Assembly: GCF_014646915.1 (NCBI RefSeq)
Contig: NZ_BMOE01000004.1
Coordinates: 245,101-309,100, forward strand
DNA: 64,000 bases
Source of the DNA: Deinococcus aquiradiocola
GTDB taxonomy: Bacteria > Deinococcota > Deinococci > Deinococcales > Deinococcaceae
Direction: 5' to 3'
The translations under genes were made by a program, and so were the position numbers. Shown one piece after another: positions 12,653-21,520 of this stretch. Numbering within the stretch: position 1 is the stretch's first letter; every line of letters starts with the position of its first letter. Below the pieces are notes generated by a model that ran no database searches, had not been told where the DNA came from, and was given only the letters and a program-made list of their open reading frames with translations.

Positions 12653-14110
12653 ATGACCACCACGCCCACCACCCGCCCCGAACTTCAGGACATCCCGACC
12701 GGCGCGTTCATCGCCGGGGAGTGGCGCACCCTGCCGCGCACCTTCGTGGTGGACACCCCCTACGACAGCTCCGACCTCGCGCACGTCGCCGACTGCGGTC
12801 CCGACGAGGCCCGAGAGGCCATCGAGGCGGCCGTCACGGCCTTCGCGACCTGGAAGACCGACAACTTCCGCCGCGCCGACATCATCGCCCGCTGGGCCGA
12901 CCTGATCGACGCGAACACCGAACGCATGGCGCGCGTCATGGCGCTCGAAATGGGTAAGCCCTTCACCGAAGCGAAAGGCGAGGTGGGCGGCGGCGTCGGC
13001 TACATCCGCTACTACGCGGACGCCGCGCGCCACATCGCGGGCGAACGGGTCCCCAGCAGGTTCGCGCACAAGCGCGGCATGACGACCAGCGAGGCGATCG
13101 GCGTGGTGTACGCCGTCACGCCCTGGAACTTCCCCATGAGCATGATCGCCCGCAAGGCCGGACCGGCCCTCGCCGCCGGCTGCACCGTCGTCCTGAAGCC
13201 CGCCGAGCAGTCCCCGCTCACCGCGCTGCTCCTCGCGGAACTGTGGGCGCAGGCGGGCGGCCCCGCCGGAACGCTGCAGGTGCTGCCGACGAACGACCCC
13301 GCCGCGTTCAGCGCGCCCTTCTTCGACGACGTGCGCGTCCGCAAGGTCGCGTTCACCGGCAGTACCGACGTGGGCCGCCTGCTGTTCCGCCAGGCCGCCC
13401 CCACTCTCAAGAAGGTCAGCCTGGAACTCGGCGGGCACGCCCCCAGCATCGTGTTCGCCGACGCGGACCTCGACCTCGCCGTGCGCGAGAGCGTCATCAG
13501 CAAGTTCCGCAACGCCGGACAGACGTGCATCTCCTCCAACCGCTTCTACGTGCACGAGAGCATCGCGGACGCCTTCGCGGACGCCTTCGCCCGCGCCGCC
13601 AGCGCCCTGAAGGTCGGCGACCCGCTCGACCCCGGCACCGAGATCGGCCCGCTCGTGGACGAACAGGGACACGCGAAGGTCAGCGCGCACGTCGAGGACG
13701 CCGTGTCGCGCGGCGCGACCGCCATCGCGGGCGGCCGGAGCCACGGCGGCCGCTTCTACCCGCCCACCGTCCTGAGCGGCGTGCAGCCCGGCACGCGCAT
13801 GCTGCACGAGGAGACCTTCGGACCGGTCGCGCCCATCGTGACGTTCCGCACCGACGACGAGGCCGTCGCGCTCGCCAACGACTCCGAGTACGGCCTCGCC
13901 GCGTACCTGTACACCCGCGACCTCGCCCGCGCCTTCCGCGTGTCCGAAGCGCTGGAGTACGGCATCGTCGGCGTGAACGACGGCGGCCCCATCGGCGCGG
14001 CCGCCCAGGCCCCCTTCGGCGGCTTCAAGAACAGCGGCATGGGCAAGGAAGGCGGCCACTGGGGCCTCGACGAGTACCTGCAGACCAAGTACGTCAGCTT
14101 CGGCCTGTAA
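12653..14110 (+). CDS. NAD-dependent succinate-semialdehyde dehydrogenase-like ALDH
   Basis: 485 residues of the ALDH superfamily, closest by eye to the GabD group. TPWNFPMSMIARKAGPALAAG is the cofactor segment, Glu258 sits in LELGGHAP and the catalytic Cys292 in AGQTCISSNRFYV. AAGGAG lies 8 nt before ATG 12653. A 73-nt gap separates it from the amidohydrolase, but no terminator is seen there. As the last gene of the operon it would oxidise the semialdehyde made by the aminotransferases, for example succinate semialdehyde to succinate for the TCA cycle. A large GC-rich hairpin follows. Confidence 0.88.
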   Translation: MTTTPTTRPELQDIPTGAFIAGEWRTLPRTFVVDTPYDSSDLAHVADCGPDEAREAIEAAVTAFATWKTDNFRRADIIARWADLIDANTERMARVMALEMGKPFTEAKGEVGGGVGYIRYYADAARHIAGERVPSRFAHKRGMTTSEAIGVVYAVTPWNFPMSMIARKAGPALAAGCTVVLKPAEQSPLTALLLAELWAQAGGPAGTLQVLPTNDPAAFSAPFFDDVRVRKVAFTGSTDVGRLLFRQAAPTLKKVSLELGGHAPSIVFADADLDLAVRESVISKFRNAGQTCISSNRFYVHESIADAFADAFARAASALKVGDPLDPGTEIGPLVDEQGHAKVSAHVEDAVSRGATAIAGGRSHGGRFYPPTVLSGVQPGTRMLHEETFGPVAPIVTFRTDDEAVALANDSEYGLAAYLYTRDLARAFRVSEALEYGIVGVNDGGPIGAAAQAPFGGFKNSGMGKEGGHWGLDEYLQTKYVSFGL

Positions 14111-14135
14111 CGTTCACCGGCGGTTCGTGAGGCGG

Positions 14136-14176
14136 GGGCGCGGCGGGAGACCCTGAACGGGGAATCCGCCGCGCCC
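14136..14176. terminator. Bidirectional hairpin between convergent operons
   Basis: Perfect 11-bp arms (GGGCGCGGCGG / CCGCCGCGCCC) around a 19-nt loop. It lies between the SSADH-like gene and the convergent hydrolase gene. There is no clear U tract. Confidence 0.6.
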
Positions 14177-14199
14177 TTCGCCGTGCCGGTCACGCCGCT

Positions 14200-14979
14200 T
14201 CAGAGCGGCTGGAGGGCGTCCGGGAGGGGCTGGCCGTGCAGCCAGGCATGCAGGACGGCGTTGTAGTGCTGCGGGTGCGTGAGGGGCCACAGGTGCGTCA
14301 TGTGTGGCACGCGGTACGCGCGGGCGAGCGGGAGGAGCTGCGTGAGGTGGCGGGCGCTGCGGTGCAGGATGTCGTGTTCGCGGCTCCCGACGAGCAGGGT
14401 GACGGGGACGGTGGTGCGGGCGAGTCCGGGGTCAGGGCGGTAGGTGAGGTTCTCGCGGGTCAGGTCGAGGTGCGTCTGGCGGGTGACGGTGCGGGCGTCG
14501 CGGGCGAGGTGGTGGGCGTGCCGGGCGGGGAGGTTCATGGCGAGGCGCTGGAGGGTGAGGGTGGTGGGGCCGGTGTGGGCGGGCCAGGTGAGGCGGGTGA
14601 GGAGGTCGTTGGGCGGGCCGCTCAGCCACGCGCCGAGGCGGGTGGGGAGGGCGAGCGTGCCGGACAGCAGCGCGGAGTGGATGAGGTCCGGGCGCTGCGC
14701 GAGGAGGGTGAGGGCGAGTTGCGAGCCGACGGACAGGCCGATCACGCGGGCGGGGCCGGTGTGTTCGAGGAGGGCGGCGAGGTGCGCGGCGGCGCCCGCG
14801 AGGCTGAAGGGGCCGGGGCTGAGGCCGTGGCCGGGCAGGTCGGGCGTGAGGGTCTGCCAGCCGTGCAGGGCGGGCCGTTGTTCCTGCCAGCTCCAGCTGC
14901 TGAGCCCGCCGCCGTGCAGGAGCAGCACGGCGGGCGCGTCGGGCGGGCCGCTGCGGACGGTGTGCAGGGCGGGCGTCAC
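14200..14979 (-). CDS. Alpha/beta hydrolase
   Basis: 259 residues. The oxyanion segment LLLHGGGLSSWSW is near residue 20, the nucleophile Ser83 lies in GLSVGSQLAL, and the likely catalytic His is in PHMTHLWPLTHPQHYN near residue 235. There is no signal peptide. The start is GTG 14979, 10 nt after the MFS stop, so the two form one transcript. The substrate is unknown. Pairing with an exporter could mean detoxification of an ester or lactone, but this is only context. Confidence 0.82.
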   Translation of the reverse strand: MTPALHTVRSGPPDAPAVLLLHGGGLSSWSWQEQRPALHGWQTLTPDLPGHGLSPGPFSLAGAAAHLAALLEHTGPARVIGLSVGSQLALTLLAQRPDLIHSALLSGTLALPTRLGAWLSGPPNDLLTRLTWPAHTGPTTLTLQRLAMNLPARHAHHLARDARTVTRQTHLDLTRENLTYRPDPGLARTTVPVTLLVGSREHDILHRSARHLTQLLPLARAYRVPHMTHLWPLTHPQHYNAVLHAWLHGQPLPDALQPL

Positions 14980-14989
14980 CGGGGCGGGC

Positions 14990-16195
14990 TCATGCGGCAG
15001 GGGCGGGCAGGTGGCGCAGGGCGCGGGTGAGGGCGAGTGCGGTGAGGAGGGCGACGGCGAGGAACGTGAGCCACGGGAGGGCGGGGAGGTGCAGCCGGGC
15101 GCCCGCGTCGACGAGCGTTCCGCCGAGGACGCTGCCGATGCCGCCGCCCAGCCCGAGGCTGAGCGCGCCGAACCCGAAGTAGCTGCCGGCCAGTCCGGGG
15201 GGCGCGAGGCGGGCCGTGAGCGTCTGCTGGCTGGGGAAGACCACCATGCTGCCCAGGCTGAACAGGACGGTGCAGGCGAGCAGAGCCGGGAAGGTCGCGG
15301 CGAGACTCATGAGGCCCAGGGCCGTGCCGACGAGCGTCACGCCGAGCGGGAGGAGCACGTGCGGCGCGAGGTGGCGTTCCGCGAGGCGCAGGAGCGGGTA
15401 CTGCAGCAGCACGGCGAGGCCCGCCTGCAGGCCGTACAGGGCGGCGGTCACGCCGGTCCCGGCGAGTGCCACGGCGCGCAGCGTGACGGCCACGTTGATC
15501 TGCGTGCTGAGGATGAAGTACCCGCCGAGCGCGAGCGTGAACAGCACGAAGCGCCGGTCGCGCACGGCCACGCCGAGGCCGCCCAGTCCGCCGCGTCCGG
15601 CGCTGCCGCCGCCCGGCACGGCGGGCACGAGCAGCAGCAGCACGGCGAGGGCCGCGAGGTACACGGCGGCACTGACGAGCGTGACGGTCCCGAAGGCCGC
15701 GCCGGACAGCCACGCGCCGACGAGGGGGCCTGTCACCATGCCGAGGTTCCCGGCGACGCCCATCAGCGAGAAGACGCGGCTGCGGTCCTCCGGGCGGGTG
15801 AGGGCGGTCACGGCGGCGTTCTTGGGCGCGTCGAAGAGGCCGCCACCCAGTCCGGCGAGGAGGGCCGCGGCGAGCAGGGCCGGGAAGGTCGTGGCGAGCC
15901 CCATGAGCGCGAAGCCCACGGCGCGCACCGCGAGGCCCGCCGCGATCAGGGGGCGCGGCCCGAACCGGTCGGCGTACGCGCCGCCGAACACCGTCAGGCC
16001 CTGCTGCGCGATCTGGCGCAGGCCGAGGACCGCGCCGACGCTCGCGGCACTCCAGCCGAGCCCGTGCGAGAAGTGCACCGTCACGAGCGGAATCACCATG
16101 AAGAACCCGCCCCACATCAGGAAGTTGTTGAGCATCAGGGCGAGTTGCGCGGCACTCGGACGGAAGGGGGCGTGCGGGCGGGTCGCGGCGGTCAC
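14990..16195 (-). CDS. MFS transporter
   Basis: 401 residues with about 12 hydrophobic helices and the MFS loop signature GGAYADRFGPRPLIAAG between helices 2 and 3 (about residues 75-90). GTG 16195 follows TAGACT by 7 nt, a leaderless start. The layout resembles the small drug/metabolite exporter group. The downstream hydrolase is probably cotranscribed. The substrate cannot be read from the sequence. Confidence 0.85.
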   Translation of the reverse strand: MTAATRPHAPFRPSAAQLALMLNNFLMWGGFFMVIPLVTVHFSHGLGWSAASVGAVLGLRQIAQQGLTVFGGAYADRFGPRPLIAAGLAVRAVGFALMGLATTFPALLAAALLAGLGGGLFDAPKNAAVTALTRPEDRSRVFSLMGVAGNLGMVTGPLVGAWLSGAAFGTVTLVSAAVYLAALAVLLLLVPAVPGGGSAGRGGLGGLGVAVRDRRFVLFTLALGGYFILSTQINVAVTLRAVALAGTGVTAALYGLQAGLAVLLQYPLLRLAERHLAPHVLLPLGVTLVGTALGLMSLAATFPALLACTVLFSLGSMVVFPSQQTLTARLAPPGLAGSYFGFGALSLGLGGGIGSVLGGTLVDAGARLHLPALPWLTFLAVALLTALALTRALRHLPAPAA

Positions 16196-16263
16196 GACGC
16201 GCAGTCTACGCCCGCGTGGCGCCGTGGCACGCGCGGGCTGGGCGGGCGCGCTACCCTGCGGGC

Positions 16264-17169
16264 ATGGGCCTGGACCTCCTGACGGACGGCATGTACGTGT
16301 TGCGTGGCGCGGTGAACAGCGTGGTGGTGACGGAGGGCGAGTCGGCGCTGCTGGTGGACACGGGCCTGGACGAGTCTCACGCGCGCAAGCTCCTGCGGGC
16401 CGTGCAGGAGGCGGGCTTCACGCCGCGCGCCGTCCTGAACACGCACAGTCACGCGGACCATCACGGCGGGAACGCGTTCCTGCTCGGGCGCCTGCCGGAC
16501 CTGCCGGTGTTCGCGCCGCCGCTGGAGGCGGCCGTCATCCGGCACCCGCTGCTGGAGCCGCTGTCGCTGTTCGGAGCGTCGCCGCCGCGCGAGCTGCGCG
16601 GCAAGTTCCTGCTCGCGCCCGCCAGTCCCGCGCAGGAGGTGCTGGCGGGCACGCGGACGCTGGGCGGCGTGACGGTGGACCTGCTGGATGTGCCGGGGCA
16701 CGCGGTGCAGATGCTGGCCGTGCGGCGCGGCGCGGCGCTGTACGCGGCGGACGCGCTGTTCGGGCCGGCCGCCCTCGCGAAGCACCCGCTGACGTTCTGC
16801 GCGGACAGCGCGGCGCAGAAGGCCAGCGTGCAGGCCCTGGCGGCCCTGACGGGCGTGGCGGTCAGCGTGCCGGGCCACGGGGAGCCGACGGCGGACCTCG
16901 TGGCGCTCGCCGGGCTGAACGCGCGGCATCTGGAGCGCCTGACGGGCGTGGTGCTGGACGCGGTGCAGGCGGGCGAGGCGTCGGTGGACGAGCTGCTGGT
17001 GCGCGTGTGCGCGGCGCTGGACGTGGTCATGGCGGACGCGGGCGCCGTCGTCCTGAACCGCGGCGTGGTCAGCGCGCACCTCACGGAACTGCTCGCGGCG
17101 GGCCGCGTGACGCTGCGGGTGCACGGCAACCGGCTGCTGTTCGGCCCGGCAGAGCGGACTGGAGCGTAA
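16264..17169 (+). CDS. MBL-fold metallo-hydrolase
   Basis: 301 residues. The metal site H61-S-H-A-D65-H66-H67 lies in NTHSHADHHGGNAF, with further ligands probably at VPGHAVQ and AADALFG. The C-terminal quarter looks like a winged-helix-like extension (SVDELLVRVCAAL...VSAHLTELLAAGRVTL), as found in LACTB2-like MBL proteins. The start ATG lies 6 nt after TACCCT. Upstream in-frame codons are ignored because the fold begins at GLDLLTDGMYVLRG. It is divergent from the MFS gene. The substrate, hydrolase or nuclease, is undetermined. Confidence 0.82.
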   Translation: MGLDLLTDGMYVLRGAVNSVVVTEGESALLVDTGLDESHARKLLRAVQEAGFTPRAVLNTHSHADHHGGNAFLLGRLPDLPVFAPPLEAAVIRHPLLEPLSLFGASPPRELRGKFLLAPASPAQEVLAGTRTLGGVTVDLLDVPGHAVQMLAVRRGAALYAADALFGPAALAKHPLTFCADSAAQKASVQALAALTGVAVSVPGHGEPTADLVALAGLNARHLERLTGVVLDAVQAGEASVDELLVRVCAALDVVMADAGAVVLNRGVVSAHLTELLAAGRVTLRVHGNRLLFGPAERTGA

Positions 17170-17226
17170 AGGGGTGCTTATGGAGGCATCACCCGGACGC
17201 CGGGGTGCGGGCGGTACGGTGCACGC

Positions 17227-17835
17227 ATGACGAAAGCGAGCAGCAAGCCCAAGGCAGCGCCCAAGAAGGCCAAGGACAGCAATCCGGTCGGCAAGACCGA
17301 CGCCGCGCACCAGGCGGGCCAGGGCGGCACGGAAGCCAAGTTCGCGCAGCTCGTGGACCACAGCTACCTGACCGAGTCGGGCTTCGACGTGGTCGCCGAG
17401 AGCCTGCAGCGGAACCTCGCGACGACCATCAGCCTGTACCTGAAGCTCAAGAAGTTCCACTGGGACATTCGCGGCCGTCACTTCCGCGACCTGCACCTCG
17501 CGTACGACGACTTCATCGAGAAGATCTTTCCCGGCATCGACGAGCAGGCCGAGCGCCTCGTGATGCTCGGCGGGAGCCCCATCGCTGCGCCCAGCGACAT
17601 CCAGAAGTACAGCGTGGTGGACGTGCCCACCACCACCATCCACGACGCGCGCGAGCAGCTCACGGCGCTGGTGGACGACCTGACGCGCGTCGCCCGCGGG
17701 TACCGTGACGACAGCAAGGCCGTGGACGACGCGGGCGATCCCGCCACCGCCGACATGTACAACGGCATCCTGCACACGGTGGACGAGGTCCGCTGGATGC
17801 TGCAGGCCATGCTGGACGACGCGCGCCTCGACTGA
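17227..17835 (+). CDS. dps: DNA-protecting ferritin-like protein Dps1
   Basis: A 202-residue member of the Dps family with the long Lys/Ala-rich N-terminal tail (about residues 1-50, many KxxK pairs) characteristic of Deinococcus Dps1, which binds DNA and metal. The core has the ferroxidase residues: KKFHWDIRGRHFRDLHLAYDDF supplies His and Asp, and EQAERLVMLGG supplies Glu. Dps dodecamers store iron and protect DNA from oxidative damage, which fits a radiation-resistant host. TACGGT lies 6 nt before the ATG. A strong terminator hairpin follows. Confidence 0.93.
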   Translation: MTKASSKPKAAPKKAKDSNPVGKTDAAHQAGQGGTEAKFAQLVDHSYLTESGFDVVAESLQRNLATTISLYLKLKKFHWDIRGRHFRDLHLAYDDFIEKIFPGIDEQAERLVMLGGSPIAAPSDIQKYSVVDVPTTTIHDAREQLTALVDDLTRVARGYRDDSKAVDDAGDPATADMYNGILHTVDEVRWMLQAMLDDARLD

Positions 17836-17854
17836 AGTCCCGGCAACTCCCCTT

Positions 17855-17886
17855 CCGGCCGTGCACTGCGCACGGCCGGTTTCGTT
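17855..17886 (+). terminator. dps terminator
   Basis: 10-bp perfect stem (CCGGCCGTGC / GCACGGCCGG) with a 5-nt loop followed by TTTCGTT, a recognisable rho-independent terminator 20 nt after the dps stop. Confidence 0.8.
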
Positions 17887-17910
17887 CAAGACCGGCACGG
17901 GAGGTCCACG

Positions 17911-18438
17911 GTGTCCGAGAAGTTCGATTACTCGCTGGACTACGCGCATCTGAACCTGCGTGAGCACCCGGAGCTGTACCGGGTGGGCGTGGGCGAGCAG
18001 GGCGTGCTGCTCGTGCAGCCGTACAAGTCCGAGCTGCTCCCGCACTGGCGGTTCGCGACGCCGGACGCGGCACGGGAGAGCAGCGAGCGCCTGTACGGGA
18101 TGTTCCTGGCGTACCTGAGGGCGGGTGACTTCGTGGGGGCCGACATGGCGCGCAAGTTCCTGCAGATGGGGTACACGCGCGCGCGCCGATACGCGAACCA
18201 CCGGGGCGGCCGCAAGTACGAGGGGCCGGTCCCGGAAGAGAAGCGCGGCGTGAGCGGCGCGCACGGCCGCCCGGAACGGCCCCGCGATCCGGAGGACCCG
18301 GTGAAGGCCGAATCGGCGCGCATCTTCCGGGCGCGGTGGGACGAGGCCGCCGCGCACCCGGACTACCGGCGGCTGAAGGAAGAGCACCGCGCCCGGTACG
18401 CGGGACGCGGTGAGGCGACGTCGGGCGGGAAGGGCTGA
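17911..18438 (+). CDS. DUF4385 family protein
   Basis: 175 residues that I recognise as DUF4385 from FDYSLDYAHLNLREHPELY, QPYKSELLPHWRFATP and MARKFLQMGYTRARRYANH. The start is GTG 17911 with GGGAGG 8 nt upstream. It is basic in the second half and has no signal or membrane segment. The function is not known. Its position after dps and a terminator suggests independent expression. Confidence 0.8.
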   Translation: MSEKFDYSLDYAHLNLREHPELYRVGVGEQGVLLVQPYKSELLPHWRFATPDAARESSERLYGMFLAYLRAGDFVGADMARKFLQMGYTRARRYANHRGGRKYEGPVPEEKRGVSGAHGRPERPRDPEDPVKAESARIFRARWDEAAAHPDYRRLKEEHRARYAGRGEATSGGKG

Positions 18439-18463
18439 ACGCGGGCCCGAACGCGGACAAAGG

Positions 18464-18501
18464 CGAAGGGGGGCGACGCATAATCGCGTCGCCCCCCTTC
18501 G
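18464..18501. terminator. Bidirectional terminator between DUF4385 gene and bamA
   Basis: 16-bp perfect arms (CGAAGGGGGGCGACGC / GCGTCGCCCCCCTTCG) around a 6-nt loop, between two convergent stops. Confidence 0.8.
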
Positions 18502-18517
18502 TTGGTCGGCGTCCGTG

Positions 18518-21085
18518 TTACCAGAGGTTACCGAGACGGAAGTGGAACTGGCCGCTCTGGGTCATGGGACTGAAGCCGTAGTCGAGGCGCACGCCCACGC
18601 CGAGCAGGCTGATGTTGGTCTGGATGCCCGCGCCGACCGAGTACCCGAAGGTGTCCTTGGCGGTGCCGTCCGCGTTGGTGGCGGTGCTGCCGAAGACCTT
18701 GCCGGCATCCGCGAAGCCGATCAGGTACACGCCCTGCAGGAAGGAGTTGCTGACGTTCAGGTCGTAGCGGTACTCGGCGCTGCCGGTCACGTAGCTGCTG
18801 CCCTTGAAGGCGTTGCTGTCGTAGCCGCGCAGTTCGTAGGCGGGGTTGGCGCTGGCGTAGCCGATGCCGAAGTACGTGCCGGGGGGCGGCGTGCCGATGT
18901 AGTCGCCCGCGTTGACGCGCACCGCGATGGCCTGCTGCTTCTGGTTGATGTTGAAGCCCTTCTGGAGGGTCTGCCCGAGGCCGAAGTACGTGCTGGCGCC
19001 CGCTTCGAGTTTCGTCCAGCTGAGTGGCGTGTCGCCGCTGCGTCCGAAGCCGTACGCGGCGCTGGCGTTCGCGCGGAAGCCGTCCGTGGGGAAGGAGGGG
19101 GTGCTGGTGCTGTCGTAGTTGCTGCCGACGCCGAACACGGTGGTGAGGCTGGTGGCGGGCAGCAGGGTCTTCGCGGTCGCGTCGTCCTGGTTGGCGGTGG
19201 ACACCTTGGCCTTCTCGGCGTCCGTCATGGATTCCAGGTAGTAGGTGTTGTAGTTCGTGCCGACGCTGGCGCTCACCGTGAGGTTGGGAAGCAGCTGGCG
19301 TCCGGCGGTCAGGCCGAAGCCGGTGGTGCGCAGCGAGTACTGGCGGCCGGTGTCGGTACCGGTCGCGTCGTTCAGGGCGTTGTTGGGCGTGACGTTGGTG
19401 TAGAGGTTCGCGCTGACGCTGGTGGGCACCTTGCGGAAGTCGAGGAAGTCGATGTCGAGCCAGGGGATGGTGTACTTGATGTTGCCGGTGAAGTTCTGCC
19501 CGGCGTCGTTGAGTGCGCCGACGACGTTGAATTCCGCCTGGTGGCCCAGCCCGAAGAGGTTGTTGTTCTGCAGGCCCGCCGAGCCGGAGAAGCCGGAGAG
19601 GGTGTCGTACTGCAGCGCGAAGGGCAGCACGCGGTTACCGGTCACTTCGGACACGCCGATCACGTACGTGAGGTCTTCGGGCTTGGCGGGGTCCTTGACC
19701 TTGGTGGTGACGCTGTTGATCTTGATGAGGCCCTGGGCGTTCAGGCCGTCGAGGGCGTTGCGGAACGCCTTGTCGTTGAAGAGCTTGCCGGGTTCCGGGA
19801 GGACGCGGCTGATGACGCGTTCCTTGGTGGTCTGCGGGCCGGTCCAGTTGATCTCGTACCCGGCGATGCGCGTCTCGTGGATGTTGAAGGTGAGGACGCC
19901 GTCCTTGTACCCGATGGCGTCGCGGGTGCTGATCTCGTACCCGGCCTTGCGGTACACGTCGCGCAGGCGCGTGAAGTCCGCTTCGGCGGCGATGCGGGAG
20001 AACACGTCGCCGACCCGGGTCTGCAGGGCGGCCTTGAGGTCGGCGGTCTGGACGACGGTGTTGCCGGTGATCTGGATGTCCTTGACGGGGCCGGTGGTGG
20101 CTTCGGCGACGCCGAACGCGACCCGGACGACGTTGGGGTTCTGGGGGTCGCTGGGCTGCAGCGCGAAGCCGATGGACTGGCCGGTGGCGTTGCTGAGGGT
20201 GCGGACGTCCTGTTCGAGCGCCTTGAGGCTGGGGACGCCGCCCGCCTTGCTGAGGAGGACGGGGGCGCTCCCGGCGGGCAGGGTGACGTTGGAGAGGTCC
20301 ACGTCGGAGATTTTGCCTTCGAGGACCGAGACCTTCAGCACGCCGCCTTCGAGGGTGCTGGCGCCGGAGTTCACGCCGCTGGCGAGGTACCCGGCGGACT
20401 GGTAGGCCTGCTGGATCTGCTGCAGCGCGCCGAAGTACGCGTCGGGCGTGAACTTCTTGGCGTCGTAGAGGGGCTTGAGGGCGCCGACGACGGTGTCCTG
20501 CGGGAGGAGGGTGCTGCCGCTCACCTCGATGCGCGTGACGGGGGCCGTCTCGTCCACGGTGTACGTCAGGTCGACGCTGCCGTCCGCACGGGCCTTGGTG
20601 GAGGTGCTGATGCTGGGCAGGAAGGGGTAGCCTTCGGCCTTGTAGTTCTGCGCGAGCGCCTGCTTGGACTGGTCGATGCGCGCGGAGTTGAGGGTCGCGC
20701 CGGGCGCGATGTTCAGGACGTTCGCGAGGGAGGTCTTGAAGGCGTCGGCGGGCAGGAAGGTCACGCCGCTGACGGTGACGCTGCCGATGAGGGGGTTGGG
20801 GATGACGTTGAGGACCAGGACGTTCTGGCCGTTCACGGTCTGCAGGGTGGCGGTGGCGCTCTTGAGGTACCCGGTGGCGAGGGCGTCCTGTTCGACCTGG
20901 CGGAGGTTGACGGTGGAGAGGACCGCGCCGGGCTGCACACTGAGGCTGGCCTTCACGAAGTTGCCGAGCAGGTCGGTGGCGCCGGCCACGGCGATGTCGT
21001 CGAGGGTGGCGGCCTGCTGGGTCTGGGCGAGCGCGACGGGGGCGCTGAGGGCCGCGGTGAGGACCAGGGTGTGTCGGATGTGCAT
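18518..21085 (-). CDS. bamA: Omp85/BamA-type outer membrane assembly protein
   Basis: 855 residues from ATG 21085, chosen because it opens a signal peptide (MHIRHTLVLTAALSAPVALA) and has GAGGAG 6 nt upstream. Several POTRA repeats occupy about residues 30-430 (for example TAPVTRIEVSGSTLLPQDTVVGALKPLYD and VKDIQITGNTVVQTADLKAAL). A C-terminal beta-barrel D15 domain follows, ending in the aromatic-terminated FHFRLGNLW typical of outer-membrane barrels. It should insert proteins into the outer membrane of the Deinococcus envelope. The frame stays open 66 codons further to ATG 21283. That stretch is Pro/Arg-rich and lacks a signal, so I reject it as the main start. Confidence 0.88.
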   Translation of the reverse strand: MHIRHTLVLTAALSAPVALAQTQQAATLDDIAVAGATDLLGNFVKASLSVQPGAVLSTVNLRQVEQDALATGYLKSATATLQTVNGQNVLVLNVIPNPLIGSVTVSGVTFLPADAFKTSLANVLNIAPGATLNSARIDQSKQALAQNYKAEGYPFLPSISTSTKARADGSVDLTYTVDETAPVTRIEVSGSTLLPQDTVVGALKPLYDAKKFTPDAYFGALQQIQQAYQSAGYLASGVNSGASTLEGGVLKVSVLEGKISDVDLSNVTLPAGSAPVLLSKAGGVPSLKALEQDVRTLSNATGQSIGFALQPSDPQNPNVVRVAFGVAEATTGPVKDIQITGNTVVQTADLKAALQTRVGDVFSRIAAEADFTRLRDVYRKAGYEISTRDAIGYKDGVLTFNIHETRIAGYEINWTGPQTTKERVISRVLPEPGKLFNDKAFRNALDGLNAQGLIKINSVTTKVKDPAKPEDLTYVIGVSEVTGNRVLPFALQYDTLSGFSGSAGLQNNNLFGLGHQAEFNVVGALNDAGQNFTGNIKYTIPWLDIDFLDFRKVPTSVSANLYTNVTPNNALNDATGTDTGRQYSLRTTGFGLTAGRQLLPNLTVSASVGTNYNTYYLESMTDAEKAKVSTANQDDATAKTLLPATSLTTVFGVGSNYDSTSTPSFPTDGFRANASAAYGFGRSGDTPLSWTKLEAGASTYFGLGQTLQKGFNINQKQQAIAVRVNAGDYIGTPPPGTYFGIGYASANPAYELRGYDSNAFKGSSYVTGSAEYRYDLNVSNSFLQGVYLIGFADAGKVFGSTATNADGTAKDTFGYSVGAGIQTNISLLGVGVRLDYGFSPMTQSGQFHFRLGNLW

Positions 21086-21520
21086 GCTTGAACTCCTCGG
21101 GCGGCGCGGCGGGAGCGTCGGGCCGCTGGTGTGCGGGGTGACCCGGTGCGGGACGGGGGGTGGGGGGCGGAGGGACGTGGTCCGGTGTGGGTGGGGGGTT
21201 GCCCCGGTTTCCCTGCGGGAACGGTCCGTCCTGGGCGGCCCCTGCGTGGGCACGGGCCGGTCCTGACGGGTGGGGCGCTTCATCAGACCCTCTAGTCTGC
21301 CACATTCGGGTCTGTGGCCCTGAGAAAGATGAAGCGGTCTTGACGAGTTCTTGGTGCATGCCATGCCCCGCTCATCTGCCGTTCCGGATGGGCGCGCCGG
21401 GCGCGGTCGGCCCTTGTCTCGCGGCTGGCCGAGGCCGACAATGGTCGGCGTGAAGGTCCTGCCCCTCCCCCACCGCGCTGCTGTCCGGCCCGTCTCCCCC
21501 GCTCGCCCTAGCAGGCGCGA
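21086..21520. other. Divergent intergenic region bamA/yggS
   Basis: 435 nt without a convincing gene. It holds the bamA leader side and the yggS promoter side. A short dyad CCACA-n7-TGTGG lies around 21299-21315 in an AT-richer stretch. Small open frames here have no conserved sequence or good ribosome binding site. Confidence 0.5.

Noticed and set aside
18410..21091. 893-codon plus-strand frame over bamA
   Set aside because: Low-complexity Gly/Ala/Val/Asp translation opposite a well-recognised Omp85 protein. No ribosome site or domain.
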